Origin: Planctomycetota bacterium
GTDB lineage: Bacteria; Planctomycetota; Planctomycetia; Pirellulales; Pirellulaceae
Length of the DNA: 52,672 nt
NCBI GenBank assembly: GCA_027619595.1
Contig: JAQCHP010000016.1
Location: 1-52,672 of the forward strand
Direction of reading: 5' to 3'
Below, one piece after another: positions 32,169 to 40,960 of this stretch. The notes under the pieces were generated by a model that worked only from the letters and a program-made list of their open reading frames with translations, did no database searches and was not told the origin of the DNA. Every line of letters begins with the position of its first letter. Within the stretch, counting starts at the first letter, position 1. The position numbers and the translations under genes were made by a program.

Positions 32169-34106
32169 ATGGAACACAAGACGCTCGCCGAACTGACATC
32201 ACCACGCGATTTGCGTGGCATGAGCCTTGATCAGCTTCAACGCCTGGCATTTGAAATGCGAGACGTTCTTTGCAATTTGGTGTCCATTCGCACAGCGCAT
32301 TTTGCTTCCAATTTGGGAGTCGTCGAACTTTGTTTGGCACTCCATTCCGTGTTCGATTTTAGCCAAGACCGACTGGTATGGGACACAGGGCATCAAGTAT
32401 ACCCTCACAAGTTGATCACCGGTCGTTATCACAAGTTTCACACCATTCGCACGCGAGACGGTCTGATGGGGTACCCCAACCCCGCAGAGAGTGAGTACGA
32501 CCTGTTCATGACTGGGCATGCCGGCTGCAGCGTGTCATCGGTACTCGGCTTGCGGAGCGGCGACCGATTGCTGGGCGAAACGCGGCGTCACAGTGTGGCC
32601 GTCATCGGCGATGGTGCGTTTCCGTCTGGCATTGTGTACGAAGCGCTCAATAATGCGGGGGGCATGAAAGAGAAGCTTCTGGTCATACTCAATGACAACC
32701 GAATGTCCATTTGCCCGCGGGTAGGTGGCATGGCGGACTATTTGGATCGCTTGCGTACAAATCCTTACTACACCGGCCTGAAAGAGGAAGTTGTCAAAGC
32801 GCTGAACAAGGTCCCCGTTTTTGGTGATCCGGTGGAACGATTTCTGGCACAGGTGAAAGAGTCGGTCAAAGCGGGTCTGCATGGCGGGATGCTCTTTGAG
32901 GAGCTTGGATTTCGCTACTTCGGACCCGTGGACGGCCATCAGATTGGTGTGCTCCGCAAGTACCTGGAAATGATCAAGGACATCGACGGGCCCGTCTTAT
33001 TGCACGTGGTGACTGAGAAGGGGCACGGCTTCGAGCCAGCGGCAGCGGACCCAGTCTTTTTCCATTCGCCTCCGGCCTTTGACAACTGCAATGGTAAGGC
33101 GGTGGTCAAACCTGAGCCTAAGAAAGCGGCCTACACCAATCACGCTCGCGACGCCATCCGCGCACAAATGCGATCGAATTCACGCGTGACGGTAATTACG
33201 GCTGCTATGTGCCAAGGCAACAAGCTTGAACCTGTCCGCGACGAATTTCCCGACCGGTTCTTTGACGTTGGCATTTGCGAATCGCACGCCGTGGCATTCG
33301 CAGCAGGACAGGCCAAGGCCGGATTGCGTCCGATCGTCGATATTTACAGTACATTTCTGCAGCGTAGCTTTGATCAAATTTTTCAAGAAGTGTCGCTACA
33401 AAATTTACCGGTGACCTTCATGATGGACCGTGGTGGATTAGCCGGCCCCGACGGGCCGACTCACCATGGCGTATTTGACCTGGCGTACATGCGCATGTTT
33501 CCACACATGGTCGTCATGGCGCCCGGCGACGCCCATGATTTGGCGGTCATGCTGGAATTCGCCTTGAAGCACCCTGGCCCGTGTTCCTTACGCTACCCGA
33601 AGGCGACGGCCGAACAGATTCACGGAAGCCGGCAGCCCATCAAACTCGGCCGGGCGGAAGTCCTAGCGTGGGGAGCTGATGGGAACATTTTGTGCTGCGG
33701 TCCCTTCCTCACCACGGCACGTTTGGCCGCCGATCAACTAAAACACGACGGACTCGATATTGGCGTTATCAATGCAAGGTTCGTGAAGCCGCTCGACGAA
33801 AGCATCCTCAAGCAAGCAATCCGAGATGGCAGCTTCTTGGTCACGGTCGAAGAAGCGGCCCTCGCGGGTGGCTTTGGAAGTGCCGTGCTGGAACAATTGT
33901 CGGACATGGGGGGCGATACACGTCGAGTCCGTCGACTGGGCATTCCCGACGAATTCGTAACGTTTGCCGAACGGAGCGAACTTCTGAAAGATTTGGGACT
34001 CGACACCGACGGAATGGTGCGTGCCTGTCGAGAACTCGTAGCCGCGAATACTACACGCCGATTTCACGTGGATACTTCCGAACAGGCATCCCTGAAAGCG
34101 CGTTAA
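32169..34106 (+). CDS. dxs: 1-deoxy-D-xylulose-5-phosphate synthase
   Basis: 645 residues from ATG 32169. Thiamine-diphosphate enzyme joining pyruvate and glyceraldehyde-3-phosphate, the entry to the MEP pathway. The domains are in order: DTGHQVYPHKLITGR, the TPP-binding GDGAFPSGIVYEALNNAG to NDNRMSICP stretch, then the pyrimidine domain with DVGICESHAVAFAAGQAKAG, DRGGLAGPDGPTHHG and the C-terminal NARFVKPLDE. Conserved His residues at TGH and THHG are present. Length normal. Follows ispA by 60 bases. Confidence 0.97.
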   Translation: MEHKTLAELTSPRDLRGMSLDQLQRLAFEMRDVLCNLVSIRTAHFASNLGVVELCLALHSVFDFSQDRLVWDTGHQVYPHKLITGRYHKFHTIRTRDGLMGYPNPAESEYDLFMTGHAGCSVSSVLGLRSGDRLLGETRRHSVAVIGDGAFPSGIVYEALNNAGGMKEKLLVILNDNRMSICPRVGGMADYLDRLRTNPYYTGLKEEVVKALNKVPVFGDPVERFLAQVKESVKAGLHGGMLFEELGFRYFGPVDGHQIGVLRKYLEMIKDIDGPVLLHVVTEKGHGFEPAAADPVFFHSPPAFDNCNGKAVVKPEPKKAAYTNHARDAIRAQMRSNSRVTVITAAMCQGNKLEPVRDEFPDRFFDVGICESHAVAFAAGQAKAGLRPIVDIYSTFLQRSFDQIFQEVSLQNLPVTFMMDRGGLAGPDGPTHHGVFDLAYMRMFPHMVVMAPGDAHDLAVMLEFALKHPGPCSLRYPKATAEQIHGSRQPIKLGRAEVLAWGADGNILCCGPFLTTARLAADQLKHDGLDIGVINARFVKPLDESILKQAIRDGSFLVTVEEAALAGGFGSAVLEQLSDMGGDTRRVRRLGIPDEFVTFAERSELLKDLGLDTDGMVRACRELVAANTTRRFHVDTSEQASLKAR

Positions 34107-34126
34107 CCCGTATACTCAATTCACCT

Positions 34127-34151
34127 CGTTCCCAGGCTCCGCCTGGGAACG
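34127..34151 (+). terminator. Palindromic hairpin after dxs, terminator or REP sequence
   Basis: CGTTCCCAGG and CCTGGGAACG form a perfect 10-bp stem with a CTCCG loop, 20 bases after the dxs stop and between convergent genes. A second small palindrome (AGGCTCCGCCT) follows at 34164-34174. The pattern resembles a REP-type sequence common in several bacterial groups; it may also terminate transcription. Confidence 0.6.
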
Positions 34152-34186
34152 CACGGCCTTTGCAGGCTCCGCCTCCTCTTTTCTCC

Positions 34187-34696
34187 TCACGACGGGCTCG
34201 ATCCTGCGTGGGAAGCGGATTGTCCCAAGATCGTCACAAACTCCGCGCACGTCGCGGCACGAACGGCGCGATCCCAAATCCGTCGGTCGCAAAATATTCG
34301 CGCAATCTCCTCCTGTAAGTCCAATTGCGCTTCGGATTGGTTGTCCGGTGTCAGGACCAAGAAGACAACGTGCGAAAGTCGGCCGTCCGGTGCATCAAAG
34401 TCGATGCCATCATGCGATAGCCCGACCGCCACCAAGGGTTTCGACAAACCTGTCAGCCGTGCGTGCGGGACCGCGACTCCGTACCCAATGCCGGTAGCCG
34501 CGGCGTCCTCGCGTTGCCATGCAGCAGCGGCGATTTGATCGGCCGAATACATCTGGAGTGTTCCCGTCAGTTGAGCCAATTCCAGCACGGCTTCCGGGCG
34601 ACCGCGTGCCTTGAGTTGACTGAGGAATCGTTCCGGTGTGAGTAGCGAAACAAGACGTAGCGTCCGTCGTTGGCCAAGATCGCGTGAATTCCCCAC
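34187..34696 (-). CDS. PTS EIIA (type 2) domain protein, truncated relic of a larger gene
   Basis: About 169 residues from GTG 34696; the domain proper begins at LLTPERFLSQL. The EIIA-2 fold is clear: a helical start, GIGYGVAVPHARL with the His that is phosphorylated in PTS EIIA, VVFLVLTPDNQSEAQLDLQ and ARIFCDRRIWDRAVRA. Such domains are sometimes fused to cation/proton antiporters. On the same strand, in another frame just upstream, antiporter-like sequence is visible, so this domain may be the C-terminal remnant of a broken fusion protein. No sugar PTS genes are near. Confidence 0.72.
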   Translation of the reverse strand: MGNSRDLGQRRTLRLVSLLTPERFLSQLKARGRPEAVLELAQLTGTLQMYSADQIAAAAWQREDAAATGIGYGVAVPHARLTGLSKPLVAVGLSHDGIDFDAPDGRLSHVVFLVLTPDNQSEAQLDLQEEIARIFCDRRIWDRAVRAATCAEFVTILGQSASHAGSSPS

Positions 34697-34803
34697 AATT
34701 CCGTGGTTGCCGCACCCAAGAATGCAAGTGTAATGGCGAAGCCAAGAAGTCCGCCGGGACCGTGAGTATGCCTCAATAGGAATGGCAGGAACCTGTGAAT
34801 ACC
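34567..34803 (-). pseudogene. Remnant of a cation/proton antiporter membrane segment
   Basis: After an in-frame stop near 34803 the minus-strand frame reads RFLPFLLRHTHGPGGLLGF, then FLGAATTELWGIHAIL, resembling the last membrane helices of Na+/H+ antiporters (the typical ATExxGIHALFGAF motif). It then shifts: the sequence after this motif continues in the frame of the EIIA domain rather than its own. No start codon other than TTG is available and nothing recognisable precedes it, so I take it as a degraded upstream half of the gene at 34187. The rest of 34804-35016 holds nothing I can identify. Confidence 0.45.
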
Positions 34804-35016
34804 TCAGCGCCCAATCGTTAACACAAACGTCGTAAACGAAAGCGCCCCTCCCAAGGATACAACGGTACTGATTGCATGCCCGAACCAGAAACGAGCATTC
34901 CAGTAGCCCGGAGGGCACCGAGCAGGCCGACTTTAATGACGGTTCTCCCCTGTTTCCACACGGTCGACAGGTCGACCTCAAGACCCGCCAAGTCTCGTCA
35001 CTATTCCCGGAAATCA

Positions 35017-35949
35017 CTATTCACTGGAATCGCTTAGTTCTAGTTGAAATTCTTTCCATTTCATTGCACGTCGAAACGGTTCGATCCGCAGAATAACTTC
35101 ACCCTGTTGAAATAAACGAACGGTTCCATTCGATTCACTCACAACGGCTGCGACCGACTCCGTTTTCTTCGTAATCGCAGCCGCAGCCAGGTGGCGGGCA
35201 CCCAGGCCTTTCGACATCGTGATGCCCGTACTGGAAACATCCAGTAGTCGGCATGCCGCCTCCACGGTCCCATCGGCGGCAACAACAAATGCGCCATCCA
35301 ATTGAGCGATCTCTTTGATCCCTTCGCGCACGCGCGGATCCTGTAGTCGACGGTCCTTTCGACTATAACCCTTCATGGGGTCAAACCCACTAGGCTGGCT
35401 GGCCGCGAGCACCTTCCTTGCGTCACCGATTACAAACAGGGTACCCACCGGTTTCCCTTCGCGACCTTCGCGACCAATCTCGACCGCCAGATCGACCACC
35501 ATCTTGAGCGTCTCTAAGGGGACCTTCGTCCGCAATTGCCGCAAATCTTGCGAAGTGAGCCGACCGAGGTGTTCATCCAGTTGAATGAAGCTAATTGAAT
35601 CAATCATGTCGGGCTCAAAACCGGCGTAGACGGCCACGACATCTGCGTTCGCATCGAGGATTTCGCTGGCAACTGCGTTCAATAAAGCCTGCGCCAATTT
35701 CTCCTGAACAGGCATGGCACTGGAGTCCCGAACCACCGTCGCGAGCCCTGCCTGCTTGGCACCTTCCACTTGGATCTCTTCATCGGCAGCAATGACGATC
35801 TTCTTGTCGCCAGCCACTCTCTTGAGTTCCTCCCAATCGGTAGGCGCATCCAACAGAACTAGGAGCGCATTGGCTTTGGTAGCCCGCGCGAGTTGCACAG
35901 CTAGGCCCAAAATGGTAGAGAACGGCTCACTGATTTTTGGTGGTTTCAT
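35017..35949 (-). CDS. Diadenylate cyclase, DacZ-like
   Basis: 310 residues. The C-terminal half is a DAC domain making c-di-AMP from two ATP: VGTLFVIGDARKVL, a DGAFVVAADGTVEAACRLLD segment with the DGA motif, then KGLGARHLAAAAITKKTES in place of the GxRHRAA motif, and EVILRIEP. The N-terminal part (about 10-130, NALLVLLDAPTDWEELKRV, IVIAADEEIQVEGAKQAGL) resembles the pyruvate-kinase C-terminal-like domain found in archaeal DacZ. No membrane helices, so it differs from CdaA. c-di-AMP controls osmotic and K+ homeostasis elsewhere, and the neighbouring antiporter remnant is suggestive of that but not proof. Confidence 0.85.
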   Translation of the reverse strand: MKPPKISEPFSTILGLAVQLARATKANALLVLLDAPTDWEELKRVAGDKKIVIAADEEIQVEGAKQAGLATVVRDSSAMPVQEKLAQALLNAVASEILDANADVVAVYAGFEPDMIDSISFIQLDEHLGRLTSQDLRQLRTKVPLETLKMVVDLAVEIGREGREGKPVGTLFVIGDARKVLAASQPSGFDPMKGYSRKDRRLQDPRVREGIKEIAQLDGAFVVAADGTVEAACRLLDVSSTGITMSKGLGARHLAAAAITKKTESVAAVVSESNGTVRLFQQGEVILRIEPFRRAMKWKEFQLELSDSSE

Positions 35950-36235
35950 TCACGCACTGGTCAGGAGGTCGCTAGTACATTGAAAACGCATCCTGGATCT
36001 AACCCGCACGACGCGTGTGATGCGAGAACCCAGTGTCCTGGCGTAGGGGAAAGGCCGGTAGGACGCTCGAATGGTATCCGCCCGACGTGGATTGGGCAAC
36101 CGCGTTTTCGTGGAAAACCAGGCCCAACAATCGGCTTTTTTGCCCGATGCAACTCGCCTGCATGAACAAAGTGTCAGGCCTTTATCAGTCAATACCACGC
36201 GAATTGTGGCGAGTTCGCTCGTAGAATTTTGGCAC

Positions 36236-37711
36236 CTAACGTTGCGCTTTCGTGCGGGGTTGATTGGCAACCTGAGGTGCATAATCAGCAACTTGCAAGC
36301 CGAATCTTCGGTCCGCATAGGTCATGAGCGCCCTGAGTGCATGCCCGCGCGGTCCGTTTTCCCACTCATAGAAGCGATTGTTGATTAAATGCTCCGTCAG
36401 AAACGAAACAGAACGGACCGCACGTGGATCATCGAGTTGGTCGTCAGGCAATGAATAGACGAGCCATTCCAGCATATGCCCTGTTGTCTGCAGTTTACGG
36501 TCAGTGTCACCCCAATCCGCTTTGCGTTGATACCACTGACTACTGAAGCTGCCGTCCGGATTTTGGAGCGCATACGTTCGGTCAATGTACTGTACGACCC
36601 GTTTTTTCGCGGCGGCCCAAGCTCCATCCAAGGGCTCGTTGCGAAATTCTCGGCGGCGCACGGCATAACTCAGGCCCATGAGCCGGTGAGTGCCCCCACA
36701 CGCGACCCCATTGAGGGGCGACGCTAGCTCGATCTCGATCATCCGCGGTATGTTCCAATCGTCATTCTGATCGTTCTTCCATTTCGCATCGGACGCTAGG
36801 TAGTGTGAGAGCCCTATGAGCTTAAAAGTTAATTCCATGTCGGGTCGGCACGATTCCATTTCCCTTTTTACGAGATCTTGAACCACAAGTTCTTTGCCAT
36901 TGACTCGTAACGGAAAATCACGACCCACTTTGCATTGGGCCAGCACGGCCAGGAATTGACCGGGGTGCCCCTGAAATCCAGGACCCTCCAAAACGACGAG
37001 CTTTTCGTTCTTCCATTCCATCATTTTGCGATCGCGACACGTTCCATTCCAACATAGCCACCCCAAGGCATTCACTAACGATCCCTGGGGACCGTCACGA
37101 TGCACCCGCGAATCAACTCCAAACGATAGCGCCGCATGCATCACGGACCAAGCACTCACCTGCTTTGTGTTCAAGTTCTTCTGCTGGTAGTAAAACTGAA
37201 GGCATTTCACAATTCGGTCTCGCAGGAATTGCGCATGTTCATTCAAGGGGAGATATTGCCGCGCGGGCCGGTCGACCTGCTGCACCGCTTCGGCGGCCGA
37301 AGCTTCCACCGGCGAAGGATTTTCTGCACCGGCTGCTCCATCTTCCGCAGGGACAGCGTCGGCTGGGGCAACACTATTGCCACTGTCCGCCGACGACGAG
37401 GATCGCTCGCCGGTATCCCCCGGATCGGCATCGGATTCTTCTTCGGGAACCTGTGGTGAGACGCTCGTCGGCTCAGCCTTTTCGTTCGGACGGGCAGCCA
37501 TCAACACCGGTGCTGGTGCCAGCACAACGCCTGGCGACTCAGTCTTCGTGCCACCCGACTGGCTACCATCTGATTTGGAAGAATCGTCAACTGTCTGGGC
37601 AACCGGAGCCTTAGGCGGCCTTTCGTCCTGCACGGGAGTGGTAGCGGTCGCTTTCCCCCCCAAGTTCCCCAGCAGCCAAAGGATCGTAAATACCCGGCAA
37701 AACGCTATCAT
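36236..37711 (-). CDS. Secreted alpha/alpha-toroid protein with acidic Pro/Ala-rich N-terminus
   Basis: 491 residues from ATG 37711, which begins a signal peptide (FCRVFTILWLLGNLGGKATA). Residues about 30-150 are low-complexity (Glu, Ala, Pro, Ser). The folded part contains toroid motifs as in prenyltransferase/squalene cyclase proteins: EHAQFLRDRIVKCLQFYYQQ, DLVKREMESCRPDMELTFKL, IDRTYALQNPDGSFSSQWYQ and TTGHMLEWLVYSLPD. Also CGGTHRLMGLSYAVRR. Role unknown; it belongs to the same broad fold as the gene at 5059. Upstream of the DacZ-like gene on the same strand. Confidence 0.72.
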   Translation of the reverse strand: MIAFCRVFTILWLLGNLGGKATATTPVQDERPPKAPVAQTVDDSSKSDGSQSGGTKTESPGVVLAPAPVLMAARPNEKAEPTSVSPQVPEEESDADPGDTGERSSSSADSGNSVAPADAVPAEDGAAGAENPSPVEASAAEAVQQVDRPARQYLPLNEHAQFLRDRIVKCLQFYYQQKNLNTKQVSAWSVMHAALSFGVDSRVHRDGPQGSLVNALGWLCWNGTCRDRKMMEWKNEKLVVLEGPGFQGHPGQFLAVLAQCKVGRDFPLRVNGKELVVQDLVKREMESCRPDMELTFKLIGLSHYLASDAKWKNDQNDDWNIPRMIEIELASPLNGVACGGTHRLMGLSYAVRRREFRNEPLDGAWAAAKKRVVQYIDRTYALQNPDGSFSSQWYQRKADWGDTDRKLQTTGHMLEWLVYSLPDDQLDDPRAVRSVSFLTEHLINNRFYEWENGPRGHALRALMTYADRRFGLQVADYAPQVANQPRTKAQR

Positions 37712-37801
37712 GATGCGATACACGACTGTCCTATCAGAATGGTGGTGTTTTCCTACACAATGCATACACAATTCGACGGTGGCACCAGAACGATTTGAGC
37801 T

Positions 37802-38320
37802 ATGGATAGGGCCTTCATAAGGGAAGCGTTGGGGAAGAATCAAGTGCGAAATTGGACCGAATGGATACTGCAGTACACTCCTGGGTTCCAGCGGCGCGAA
37901 CCGTCAGGCGGCAGCGCACGAAGCTTTGCTGAGAAGCGAGCCTGGATGCTCGACCGAATGGAACTCGGTAAGCGCGGACTCAATGCCTATACGCGCACGT
38001 TTTCGGACGCCGAGCAATTCGATTCGCTGGTCCCCTGGGAACGGATCAGGAATCAGATCGAATTGCTGCTGGCCCGTGTCCGAGGGCTAACAGGAAACTA
38101 CCATGGGCTCCGCTCAGCCGGTAAACTGAGCGGAGATGCGCTACAGGATCTCTACGATTGTGAAGAGAATCTACTCGACGCCGTGCAGAATTTTTCGGTA
38201 GCCCTGGAAGAAATGTCCCCAGGCACGGCGGCCAGTGCGGAACCTTTCCAGCGACACGTCGCCGAAGTGACCCGGTTGCTCGATCAACGTGAAGCCCTGT
38301 GGAAGGAGCACAGACGATAG
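37802..38320 (+). CDS. Hypothetical helical protein
   Basis: 172 residues. No family recognised. It is predicted almost wholly helical and charged, with heptad-like stretches (ERIRNQIELLLARVRGL, LYDCEENLLDAVQNFSVAL, HVAEVTRLLDQREALW). No signal or membrane segment. It is divergent from the toroid gene with a 90-base gap and lies 66 bases before the SPFH gene, so it may share an operon with it. Confidence 0.6.
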   Translation: MDRAFIREALGKNQVRNWTEWILQYTPGFQRREPSGGSARSFAEKRAWMLDRMELGKRGLNAYTRTFSDAEQFDSLVPWERIRNQIELLLARVRGLTGNYHGLRSAGKLSGDALQDLYDCEENLLDAVQNFSVALEEMSPGTAASAEPFQRHVAEVTRLLDQREALWKEHRR

Positions 38321-38386
38321 CCGCACGATTTATCTCCTTATTTGTTCCAATTGACCACCAAGGGCCGCTCACCTCGGCATAGAACT

Positions 38387-39553
38387 ATGGCATTTCGTTG
38401 GGAAGTAATCGACTTTTTTGATTCCACGAATCGATGCGTACTCCATCGCAAACCGACCGAAGGTTCAACAGATATAACCTATGGCGCTCAACTAATCGTC
38501 CAACAAAACCAGGAAGCGGTGTTTTATCGCGAAGGGCAAGCATGGGACACGTTCGGACCGGGGCATCACACTCTTGTAACTGACAATGTGCCGCTGATTG
38601 CCCGCGTGTTAACCCTTCCTTGGCAAAAAAGCCCGTTTCAGGCAGCCGTCTATTTTGTGGGAAAGCAGACCTTCACCGACCAGCGGTGGGGCACACGTCA
38701 ACCGATTGCCTTACGTGACAAAGATTTCGGCATGGTACGTTTGCGGGGCTTTGGTCTATTTTCCTATCGCGTGCAAGACAGTAGCGTCTTGATTAATACA
38801 ATGGTCGGGACTCAAGGTCGTATCACCACGGACGAAATCACCGCTTTTCTGCGCGATTTGATCGTCACCCGGCTCACAGATCTCTTAGCCACGATCGACG
38901 CGGGAATCCTGGAATTACCAGCCCGACTGGACGAAATCTCCGCGGGGGCTCGAGCGAAAATCGCGGATGATTTTGCCCGTTACGGGTTGGAATTGGTCGA
39001 TTTTTTTGTCAATTCCATCACGCCACCCGACGAGGTCCAAAAGGCCATTGACGCACACAGCAGCGGCCAGGTGGCGGGCAATCTGCGCGACTTTACACGA
39101 CAACAGACGTCACCCGCTGCCATGCAGCGGCCTGCCAAGACCGAAGACGCTAGGCAGTTGGTTCAATCGGTTGCACAGGCTGCCGGATGGAATTGGAAGG
39201 ATCGAGCGGATGGCACGGCAGAAATCGTGGTCCCACTGGGGGTCACACGACGACAGCGAGTACGGGTAGACTTTGCACGAATCGATTCTGAGCAAAATCG
39301 ACTTATTCATTTCCACACGGCCTGTGGTCCTGCAACACCGGAGAACGCCCTCAACTACCTACGTTGGAACCGGCAACTGGCGCACGGGGCATTCGCCGTG
39401 GAACCCAGCGACGGAGGTGAGCTTGTGGTCATTGCGGCGAATCAGCTAGTCGAAACCGCGGACAACCTGGAAGTTTCGCGCTTGATTTCCGCGATTGCTT
39501 GGCAGGCCGACCAAATTGAACAACAACTACTCGGGCAGCCAGACGAAAACTAA
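38387..39553 (+). CDS. SPFH-domain (virion-core-protein-like) protein
   Basis: 388 residues from ATG 38387. The N-terminal SPFH domain of the YdjI/virion core type is clear: YGAQLIVQQNQEAVFYREG, GPGHHTLVTDNVPL, QTFTDQRWGTRQPIALRDKD and ISAGARAKIADDFARYGLEL, ending in ITPPDEVQKAI. These proteins form membrane-associated scaffolds. No zinc ribbon follows; instead residues about 250-380 form a second domain (ARQLVQSVAQAAGW, VVPLGVTRRQRVRVDF, NALNYLRWNRQLAHGAFAVE) with a YbjN/T3SS-chaperone-like pattern. Confidence 0.82.
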   Translation: MAFRWEVIDFFDSTNRCVLHRKPTEGSTDITYGAQLIVQQNQEAVFYREGQAWDTFGPGHHTLVTDNVPLIARVLTLPWQKSPFQAAVYFVGKQTFTDQRWGTRQPIALRDKDFGMVRLRGFGLFSYRVQDSSVLINTMVGTQGRITTDEITAFLRDLIVTRLTDLLATIDAGILELPARLDEISAGARAKIADDFARYGLELVDFFVNSITPPDEVQKAIDAHSSGQVAGNLRDFTRQQTSPAAMQRPAKTEDARQLVQSVAQAAGWNWKDRADGTAEIVVPLGVTRRQRVRVDFARIDSEQNRLIHFHTACGPATPENALNYLRWNRQLAHGAFAVEPSDGGELVVIAANQLVETADNLEVSRLISAIAWQADQIEQQLLGQPDEN

Positions 39554-39620
39554 CTTGCCCGCTCAGGTCTTCCGGCCCGGATCTGCCGAATCCAAGTTCC
39601 TTCAATTCGAGGAATCCCCA

Positions 39621-40826
39621 TTGAAATCGGACCATTTTTCGTCCCAATTGTCCGACGCGCAATGGTTAACAAGCCCGGAAGCCGCGCCTTGGTTGGAGTC
39701 GGTGTCGACCACGCCCGACCGCCAATTGGCGCAACTGACCAACTTACGGCGACACTTGTCGCCTGCGCAAGCTGCCTTGATCGTCGACACGATTGCTCTG
39801 CGACGGCGTGCCAGTGACAAATTCCCGTCGGCCCAGCACCTTTTTTTTACCCTGAAGGGTTTGGAGCAATCGACGCATGGGTCGATTGCGGCGTACAAGG
39901 CGCAACGATTTCCAGCCGGTGGGGTCGTAACCGACATCGGCTGTGGAATCGGCGGCGATTTACTGGGACTCGCGACCCGCGGCCCGGCCTGGGGGATTGA
40001 TCGCGACCCCGTTACCGCCCATTTTGCATTGACCAATCTTCACCAAGTCCATCCTCACGACGACCATCGGGTGTGGCAGGACGAAGGGAGCGAGAAGTAC
40101 CTTTTGGATGCAGCAGCCTGGCACGTCGACCCCGACCGCCGCGTGGCGGAACGTCGGATATCCCACCCGGCGGCAGCGGAACCCTCCCTAGAAACGCTAC
40201 AGAAATGGAGCCGAGTCAATCCACATATGGCGATCAAATTAGCACCCGGCTTGACCCCCGATCCGAATTGGTGGCCCAACGCCGAGTGGGAATGGATTGG
40301 CCATGGCCGACATTGCGCGCAGCTCGTGGCGTGGTGCGGAAATTTGGCGAAACATCCAGGAAAACACGTTGCATCGGTGATCGATACCCGTTATCCCCTG
40401 CAACCTTTGGTGGGACTCCCGCAAGCCTCCCCCCTCGCTGCAGGGATGGGCGAATATGTAATCGAACCACACGCAGCGGTTCTCGCTGCACAGTTAGCTG
40501 GCCTGTTGGCCAAACAGATTTCCGCGGAACGCATCGATGCCGACGGGCGCTATTTGACAAGCTCACAACCCAGCGTCGGGGCGCTCACCCGATCTTTCCG
40601 CGTCACCGACGTCGTACCTTTCGATCGCAAACGAATTCGTGCGATCCTCCAAAGCCGAGGTATTGGCCAAGTCGAGGTCAAAGGTCGGCACATGGACGCT
40701 ACAGCCAACCAACTAGCGCAGGCCTTTCAAAACACCCGCGGATCGGCTGCTACGACACTGATAGTCTGTCGCCATCGACACAAATCAGTGGCGATATTTG
40801 CCGATCGTGTTCACGAATCGGTTTAG
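39621..40826 (+). CDS. Class I SAM methyltransferase with C-terminal THUMP-like domain
   Basis: 401 residues from TTG 39621 with GAGGA seven bases upstream; earlier starts overlap the SPFH gene. The SAM-binding motif is VVTDIGCGIGGDLLGLA, followed by GIDRDPVTAHFA as motif II. The C-terminal part (SVGALTRSFRVTDVVPFDRK, IRAILQSRGIGQVEVKGRH) matches the THUMP-like domain seen in this family. The substrate is probably RNA or an uncharacterised acceptor. Confidence 0.85.
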   Translation: MKSDHFSSQLSDAQWLTSPEAAPWLESVSTTPDRQLAQLTNLRRHLSPAQAALIVDTIALRRRASDKFPSAQHLFFTLKGLEQSTHGSIAAYKAQRFPAGGVVTDIGCGIGGDLLGLATRGPAWGIDRDPVTAHFALTNLHQVHPHDDHRVWQDEGSEKYLLDAAAWHVDPDRRVAERRISHPAAAEPSLETLQKWSRVNPHMAIKLAPGLTPDPNWWPNAEWEWIGHGRHCAQLVAWCGNLAKHPGKHVASVIDTRYPLQPLVGLPQASPLAAGMGEYVIEPHAAVLAAQLAGLLAKQISAERIDADGRYLTSSQPSVGALTRSFRVTDVVPFDRKRIRAILQSRGIGQVEVKGRHMDATANQLAQAFQNTRGSAATTLIVCRHRHKSVAIFADRVHESV

Positions 40827-40960
40827 TTGGTTTAGGCAAGCCGTCTTCCCGGCCGGCGGCTGCTCTGCCCGATCCCAAGACGGCTTTCCTAGTCGTCATA
40901 TTCGCAATCATGCATACTTTCATAGGTTCGCAGTCGGACGGAGACGATGAAATCTCTATC

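Noticed and set aside
40073-40960. A long open frame leading into the gene at 40961
   Set aside because: It lies inside the methyltransferase gene in another frame and has unprotein-like Arg/Pro composition; the signal peptide starts at 40961.
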